Part shown: piece by piece, positions 6,157 through 10,702 of the stretch
How the letters are laid out: every line of letters begins with the position of its first letter
How positions within the stretch are numbered: position 1 is the first letter of the stretch
Assembly (NCBI GenBank): GCA_900313765.1
Contig: OMSN01000068.1
Coordinates: forward strand, 1-10,702
Length of the DNA stretch: 10,702 nucleotides
Origin: an uncultured Eubacteriales bacterium
GTDB lineage: Bacteria; Bacillota; Clostridia; Lachnospirales; Lachnospiraceae
Reading direction: 5' to 3'
Translations under genes and position numbers: made by a program
The notes under the pieces: model-generated
Seen by the model: only the letters and a program-made list of their open reading frames with translations
What the model was told of the DNA's origin: nothing
Database searches by the model: none

Positions 6157-7404
6157 ATGGCAAGTGAAATCAGAGACATCAACCTGGCTGAATCCGGTCT
6201 TCGCAAGATCGAATGGGTCAGAAGAAACTGTCCGCTCCTCACCATGCTGAAGGAGGAGTTTACGAAGACGCAGCCTTTCAAAGGCCAGAAGATCGCACTG
6301 TCGGTCCATCTGGAAGCCAAGACGGCGTACCTGTGCCTGACCATGGCAGCAGGCGGCGCTGAGATGTTTGTTACAGGTTCCAACCCGCTGTCTACGCAGG
6401 ATGATGTGGCGGCTGCGCTGGTGAGCCAGGGGCTGGAAGTCCATGCATGGCACGGCGCTACGGACGAGGAGTATTTCTCCCATATCCGGGCGGTCCTGTC
6501 CCATGGCCCGAACATCATCATTGATGATGGCGGTGACCTGGTGCACATGATGCATACGGAGCTGCAGGACCTGATCCCGGGCGTGATCGGCGGATGCGAA
6601 GAGACTACGACAGGCATCCTGCGTCTGGAAGCCATGAACCGGGAAGGCAAGCTGGCGTTCCCGATGGTGCGTGTCAACAACGCGATGATGAAGCATTTCT
6701 TTGATAACCGCTATGGCACCGGCCAGTCGGTGTGGGACGGCATCAACCGCACTACCAACCTGATCGTTGCAGGCAAGATCGTAGTGGTTGCCGGCTACGG
6801 CTGGTGCGGCAAGGGCGTTGCAATGCGTGCCAAGGGTCTTGGCGCAAGGGTTATCGTGACGGAGATCAACCCGGTCCGCGCGATCGAAGCGGTCATGGAC
6901 GGCTTCGATGTCATGCCGATGGCGGACGCAGCGAAGCTGGGCGACTTCTTCATCACCGTGACCGGCTGCGACAAGGTCATCGACGAGGAAGACTTCGCCA
7001 ACATGAAGGACGGAGCGATCCTGTGCAACGCAGGGCATTTCGACTGCGAGATCGACATCGCATGGCTCAGGGCAAATGCTCTGGAGACTGCTCAGATGCG
7101 TGACAACATCATCGGCTACAAGCTTCCCACAGGCGCATGGGTCTATGTGCTCGGCGAGGGCAGGCTGGTGAACCTGGCCTGCGGAGACGGCCATCCCGCA
7201 GAGATCATGGATATGTCATTTGCCATCCAGGCACTGAGCGCACGCTATCTGCTGGAGCATCAGGGACAGCTGACAGAGAAACTGATCGACGTACCGGAAG
7301 AAGTCGATATGGAAGTGGCACAGAAGAAACTGGCCTTCCTGGGCAAGTCCATCGATGTGCTGACTCCTGAGCAGGAGAAGTATCTGAACGAATCCGGAAT
7401 CTGA
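6157..7404 (+). CDS. ahcY: Adenosylhomocysteinase family, short (archaeal/Thermotoga-like) type; possible S-inosylhomocysteine hydrolase
   Basis: This 415-residue NAD-dependent enzyme splits SAH, or its deaminated form, into homocysteine and a nucleoside, relieving inhibition of methyltransferases. The catalytic residues E149 (EETTTG), K179, D183 and N184 (KHFFDN), the STQD block (79-82), the NAD-binding GYGWCGKG (213-220), the GHFDCEID block and the GHP motif are all present. The chain ends at LTPEQEKYLNESGI and lacks the C-terminal tail ending in YRY seen in the longer eukaryotic and proteobacterial form. In the substrate pocket, the human H-M-T-V-E-T stretch (H55 to T60) reads H51-L-E53-A-K55-T56. 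The Glu that faces the adenine amino group is therefore a Lys. Placed after a SAH deaminase, this fits a role on S-inosylhomocysteine. Plain SAH hydrolase activity remains possible. A GAGAGGA site precedes the ATG. Confidence 0.93.
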   Translation: MASEIRDINLAESGLRKIEWVRRNCPLLTMLKEEFTKTQPFKGQKIALSVHLEAKTAYLCLTMAAGGAEMFVTGSNPLSTQDDVAAALVSQGLEVHAWHGATDEEYFSHIRAVLSHGPNIIIDDGGDLVHMMHTELQDLIPGVIGGCEETTTGILRLEAMNREGKLAFPMVRVNNAMMKHFFDNRYGTGQSVWDGINRTTNLIVAGKIVVVAGYGWCGKGVAMRAKGLGARVIVTEINPVRAIEAVMDGFDVMPMADAAKLGDFFITVTGCDKVIDEEDFANMKDGAILCNAGHFDCEIDIAWLRANALETAQMRDNIIGYKLPTGAWVYVLGEGRLVNLACGDGHPAEIMDMSFAIQALSARYLLEHQGQLTEKLIDVPEEVDMEVAQKKLAFLGKSIDVLTPEQEKYLNESGI

Positions 7405-7451
7405 TAGAGTCTGGAAATGAAAAAGACAAATAGAATCTGGGAGGACCGGCA

Positions 7452-8486
7452 ATGATCGCATTTGATGAGAACGGATTCTGGCAGGATGTGGAGACGAAAC
7501 TGAAGCCCTGGCTGGCGAACTTTGTCACCGATGGCAGATTCACCAGTTTCGATGGGACGAAGATTCACTATTACCGCGCGCTGAATCCTCAGGCGAAGGC
7601 TGTGATCGTCATGGTGCATGGATTCTGCGAGTTCTTCGGCAAGTTCCACGAGCCTGCCTACGATCTCTGGGAAAATGGTTATTCTGTTTATTTCATCGAT
7701 CAGAGGGGGCATGGCGCCTCCGGAAGGTCGGTAGAAGAGCTGGATCATGTGGATGTGGCGGACTTCTCGGAGTACGTGGAAGACCTCAGGACCTTCATGG
7801 ATAAGGTTGTGCTGCCGCAGACGCAGGGCCTGTTCACCCGCGCGGCGGTAGCCGGCGGTGGAGGCATGATGTCGGCCAGGGGCGGCAACAAAATGCCCAT
7901 TTTCCTGTACGCGCACTCCATGGGCGGCTGCGTCTCCACACTGTTTCTGGAGCGGTATCCGCAGTACTTCAAGGCCGCGGTCCTCAGCTCTCCTATGTTG
8001 AAAATGACCTTTGGGACGATTCCTATGTGGCAGGTCAAAGCGCTGATGACAACATCCAGACTGCTTCGGTGGAATGAGAAGACCATGCCGGGCCAGAATG
8101 ATTTCGATCCGGACAAACCGGACTTCGAGGGAAGCGGATCCCTGTCCAAAGCGAGGTATGACTATCAGTGGTACCTTCGCGTGGATCCGGCAAGCAACGG
8201 CCTGTTCACAATGAACGGCGGCACCTACCGCTGGGGCCGGGCCGCATGGAAGGCGACCCAGGACCTTCTGAAAGACATAGAGAAGATCCGGATCCCGGTC
8301 CTGGTGTGCCAGGCGGGGAAAGACGCCTTCGTCGACAACGAAGGGCAGAATCATTTTGTGAAGACCGCACCAAACGCGAAGCTGCTCCGGTTCCCGGAAG
8401 CGAAGCATGAGATCTATGCTTCCGGCGGACAGATCCAGGAACAATACTTCAAGGCACTGCTGAAGTTCTACCAGACATTTATATAA
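7452..8486 (+). CDS. Alpha/beta hydrolase, lysophospholipase/monoacylglycerol lipase type
   Basis: This 344-residue serine hydrolase of the PldB/monoacylglycerol lipase group would cleave an acyl ester from lysophospholipids or monoglycerides. The oxyanion motif HGFCEF (56-61), the FIDQRGHGASG block (81-91), the nucleophile elbow AHSMGG with S156, the acid D291 (QAGKDAFVDN) and H319 (AKHEIY) give a complete Ser-Asp-His triad. A glycine-rich insert (about 133-145) lies just before the nucleophile strand, and the region 195-260 would form the lid. There is no signal peptide or membrane segment, so it is probably cytoplasmic. GGGAGG lies 7 bases before the ATG. It starts 47 bases after ahcY with no terminator between them, and a cardiolipin synthase gene follows 52 bases later, suggesting a membrane-lipid role. 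The exact substrate cannot be told. Confidence 0.88.
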   Translation: MIAFDENGFWQDVETKLKPWLANFVTDGRFTSFDGTKIHYYRALNPQAKAVIVMVHGFCEFFGKFHEPAYDLWENGYSVYFIDQRGHGASGRSVEELDHVDVADFSEYVEDLRTFMDKVVLPQTQGLFTRAAVAGGGGMMSARGGNKMPIFLYAHSMGGCVSTLFLERYPQYFKAAVLSSPMLKMTFGTIPMWQVKALMTTSRLLRWNEKTMPGQNDFDPDKPDFEGSGSLSKARYDYQWYLRVDPASNGLFTMNGGTYRWGRAAWKATQDLLKDIEKIRIPVLVCQAGKDAFVDNEGQNHFVKTAPNAKLLRFPEAKHEIYASGGQIQEQYFKALLKFYQTFI

Positions 8487-8538
8487 AACAGGAATCCGTT
8501 CATAGCGGAAGTGTTTCCGATTCAGGGGGAAATAAACC

Positions 8539-10157
8539 ATGTCGGATAAAAATGAAAAGAAGCAGAAGACGGTGAAGATCGACAAGACAGGTGCCGTGAT
8601 CAATGAGAACGGCATGAGCCTTGCCTCGCGCTGGAAGAGCGGCATCCTCTCACTGATATTCAGCAGATTTACGCTGATCGTAGTGCTGTTTGTGGTACAG
8701 GCAGCACTCATGCTGATGATGTGGGGCATGTTTGGTGCCCTTCTCGACAGATTCGCAACCGGGGCATCGACCGCGTTTGTGATAGTCGTACTGATCTTCC
8801 TGATCAATACTGACATGGACGCTACGGCCAAGATCACATGGATGCTGATCATATCCATCGTTCCCTTCTTCGGCGTCATGTTCTACATCTGGACCCAGGC
8901 GGAACTGGGACACCGCGCCATCGCGGCAACGATCGAAGAATCCACCGACCTGTCCAGGGGTAAACTGGCCCAGGACCCGAGGGTCCTGGAGCGCCTCAAG
9001 GCGACAGACCGGGACTCCGCGTCTGTTGCAAATTATACGATCCGGGCTGGCAACTACCCGGCCTATGAGAACACCAAAGTCACTTATTTCCCCCTCGGGA
9101 TCAACAAGTTTGAAGAGATGCTTGTCCGCCTGGAAAAGGCGAAGAAGTTCATTTTCCTGGAATACTTCATCATTCAGGAAGGGTACATGTGGGGCAAGAT
9201 CCTTGAGATCCTCGCCCGCAAAGTCGAAGAGGGCGTGGAAGTGCGTGTGCTGTTTGACGGCACCAACCTGCTCAGCAAGGTACCGACAGACTATCAGAAG
9301 CGGCTCACCAGACTGGGGATCCAATGCCGTGTGTGGGCGCCCCTCCGCCCGATCGTCACCTCCACCTACAATTACCGCGACCACCGCAAGATCCTCGTGA
9401 TCGACGGCGAAGTCGCATTTAACGGCGGTGTCAATCTGGCAGACGAATACATCGGAAGGACCCATCCGTTCGGCGAGTGGAAGGATACCGCAGTGATGCT
9501 GGAAGGCGATGCGATCAAGAGCTTCACGCTGATGTTCCTGACCATGTGGTACGCGTCCACTGCGAACCCGGAGAAACTAGTCCAGAGGAGAGGAATGACC
9601 CCTGAAGAAAGAGTCGCCGCGGAAGATGACGCCGCTGGATGAGTACAAGGTCGGCGAAATGGTCTACATAGACATGCTCAACACGGCCGAAGACTACATC
9701 TACATCATGACCCCCTACCTGATCCTGGACGGAGAACTTGAAAGCGCACTTCGGTTTGCCGCAGAACGCGGCGTAGACGTCAGACTGATCCTCCCCGGAA
9801 TCCCGGACAAGAAAGCAGTCTACGCACTGGCCAAGGCAACCGTCCGGCCGCTGCTTCGAAGCGGCGTCAAAGTGTATACCTATACACCCGGATTCGTACA
9901 CGCCAAAGTCTTCGTCAGCGACAACCGCAAGGCAATCGTCGGGACCATCAACCTCGACTACAGATCCCTCTACCATCACTTTGAATGCGCGACCTACATG
10001 GTACATGGTAGACACACCCTGCATCAGCGACATCTACGAAGACTACATGAACACCCTCAAAGACTGCAAACCAGTCACCCCCGAGAGCCTGAAAGAAGAA
10101 GGCCTCTTCCAGATGATCCTCGGCGCGACCATGAAAATGATCGCCCCGATGCTGTAA
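8539..10157 (+). pseudogene. cls: Cardiolipin synthase (phospholipase D family), broken by two frame changes
   Basis: Cardiolipin synthase joins two phosphatidylglycerols at the membrane. The first part (8539-9642, 367 codons) has N-terminal membrane segments (about 44-68, 77-90, 99-118) and the first HKD motif, H282, K284, D289 in DHRKILVIDGEVAFNGGVN. After residues ...RVAAEDD the frame ends at TGA 9640-9642. Homology resumes in the +1 frame at 9632 (PLDEYKVGEMVYIDML), and about ten linker residues appear to be deleted. The second HKD motif (HAKVFVSDNRKAIVGTINLD, from 9899) lies in this frame. A 7-bp duplication at 9995-10008 then shifts frame again, and the true C-terminus (VDTPCISDIYEDYM, ending KMIAPML) is read from 10008 to TAA 10157. 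Rejoined, the protein would be about 540 residues, normal for the family. Sequencing or assembly error is the main alternative to real decay. The RBS is AGGGGG at 8524. Confidence 0.88.
9995..10010. repeat. 7-bp tandem duplication breaking cls
   Basis: TACATGG occurs twice in a row (9995-10001 and 10002-10008), followed by TA. Removing one copy restores an uninterrupted cls frame reading ATYMVDTPCISDIY, which is what the family predicts. This is a typical replication-slippage duplication and explains the second frame change exactly. Confidence 0.88.
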
Positions 10158-10170
10158 AAAAGGTCAAAAA

Positions 10171-10183
10171 GGGGTCAGCCCCC
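10171..10183. repeat. REP-like palindrome GGGGTCAGCCCCC downstream of cls
   Basis: GGGGTCAGCCCCC at 10171-10183 is identical over 13 bases to the core of the second 40-bp unit at 6064-6076. It is likewise preceded by an A-run and starts 14 bases after a stop codon reading CTG-TAA. A partial copy of the left half (AAAAAGGTCA) precedes it at about 10157-10165. It is a dispersed, non-coding, strand-oriented repeat. Confidence 0.7.
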
Positions 10184-10204
10184 TCCCAAGAAAGGAGCGT
10201 CTCT

Positions 10205-10702
10205 ATGGCGGAATCTGTCGGCAATTCCAACATGATCACGAGAAAGTATCTGGATTCTCTTCTGATCGAGACGAGATACATGAACGCTGCATGTCCTTCC
10301 CTGGAGATGAAACTCTACGGAAAGACGTTCTCTTCCCCCATCATGACTTCAGCGCTGTCACACCTGGATCATTTCATGTTCGAAGGCGCCACAAAGCGGT
10401 ATGCAGAAGGCGCTGCGAAGGCGGATGTGATCCTCTGGATCGGCATGGCGGATGAGAAGGAAGTCGAACTGTGCGCCTCAACAGGCGCTCCGGTGATCGA
10501 GATCATCAAGCCCTATACGGACAGGGAACTCATCTACAGGAAGATCCGCCATGCGGAGAAACTCGGCCTGCTGGCAGTGGGCATCGACATCGACCATCCA
10601 TTTGCGAACGACGGCTCTCTGGACATGGTTGACGGCTACGAGATGACACCGATGACCAGAGAAGAACTCTGCGGAGTATTCTGCGAGGAACTGGTGCAGC
10701 AG
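10205..10702 (+). CDS. FMN-dependent alpha-hydroxy-acid dehydrogenase/oxidase-like protein, N-terminal part
   Basis: The gene runs off the window after 166 codons. It resembles the start of the (beta/alpha)8 barrel of the lactate/glycolate oxidase family: the lead-in IETRYMNAACPSLEMKLYGKTFSSPIMTSALSHLDH (about 21-56), an ILWIGMADEKEVELCASTGAPVIEIIKPYTDRELIYRKIRHAEKLG segment matching the family's second and third barrel strands, and a following strand GLLAVGIDIDHPF. Members oxidise 2-hydroxy acids with FMN. The catalytic His and Arg lie in the missing C-terminal part, so activity and substrate cannot be judged. AAAGGAG (10191-10197) sits 7 bases before ATG 10205. The frame is open upstream through the disrupted cls gene to 9626. 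It could be a distant family member of unknown substrate. Confidence 0.65.
   Translation, partial: MAESVGNSNMITRKYLDSLLIETRYMNAACPSLEMKLYGKTFSSPIMTSALSHLDHFMFEGATKRYAEGAAKADVILWIGMADEKEVELCASTGAPVIEIIKPYTDRELIYRKIRHAEKLGLLAVGIDIDHPFANDGSLDMVDGYEMTPMTREELCGVFCEELVQQ

Noticed and set aside
8506..8519. Small hairpin CGGAA-GTGT-TTCCG before the cls ribosome site
   Set aside because: Only five pairs and no T-tract. Too weak to call a terminator or regulator.

Overview
The window reads as part of the chromosome of a Gram-positive anaerobe-type bacterium, most likely Bacillota/Clostridia. The basis is strong AGGAGG-type ribosome binding sites, consensus sigma-A promoters (TTGACA-N17-TATATT, TTGAAT-N17-TATAAT), moderately high GC and the gene families present. 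This lineage call is inference. Every gene seen is on the + strand. No tRNA, rRNA, CRISPR array, transposase or phage gene was found.

Layout. Bases 1-128 hold five CTAAC motifs at an exact 20-bp pitch, upstream of a 93-residue protein that is only the DNA-binding half of a Fur-family regulator (129-410). A consensus promoter wrapped in an inverted repeat (412-448) drives a glutathione peroxidase (550-1095), which ends at a clear intrinsic terminator (1166-1195). A second promoter (1271-1299) precedes a two-gene ABC exporter operon: an ATPase (1412-2068) that lacks its H-loop segment, and an FtsX/MacB-type permease (2082-4571).

After a 167-bp gap comes a S-adenosylhomocysteine/methylthioadenosine deaminase (4739-6022) followed by a short-type adenosylhomocysteinase homologue (6157-7404). 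Together they suggest disposal of the methylation by-product SAH, possibly through S-inosylhomocysteine. Between them lies a 40-bp tandem repeat carrying a REP-like GGGGTCAGCCCC palindrome. The same palindrome recurs at 10171, again just after a stop codon.

Two lipid genes follow: a lysophospholipase-like alpha/beta hydrolase (7452-8486) and a cardiolipin synthase (8539-10157). The cardiolipin synthase is broken by two frame changes, one of which is a visible 7-bp tandem duplication. The window ends inside an FMN-dependent alpha-hydroxy-acid dehydrogenase-like gene (10205 onward).

The most useful leads are the deaminase plus altered SAH hydrolase pair, the H-loop-less ATPase, the truncated Fur protein beside a promoter-embedded palindrome, the phased CTAAC array, the REP-like repeats and the decaying cls gene. 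No clearly new multi-gene system is evident.
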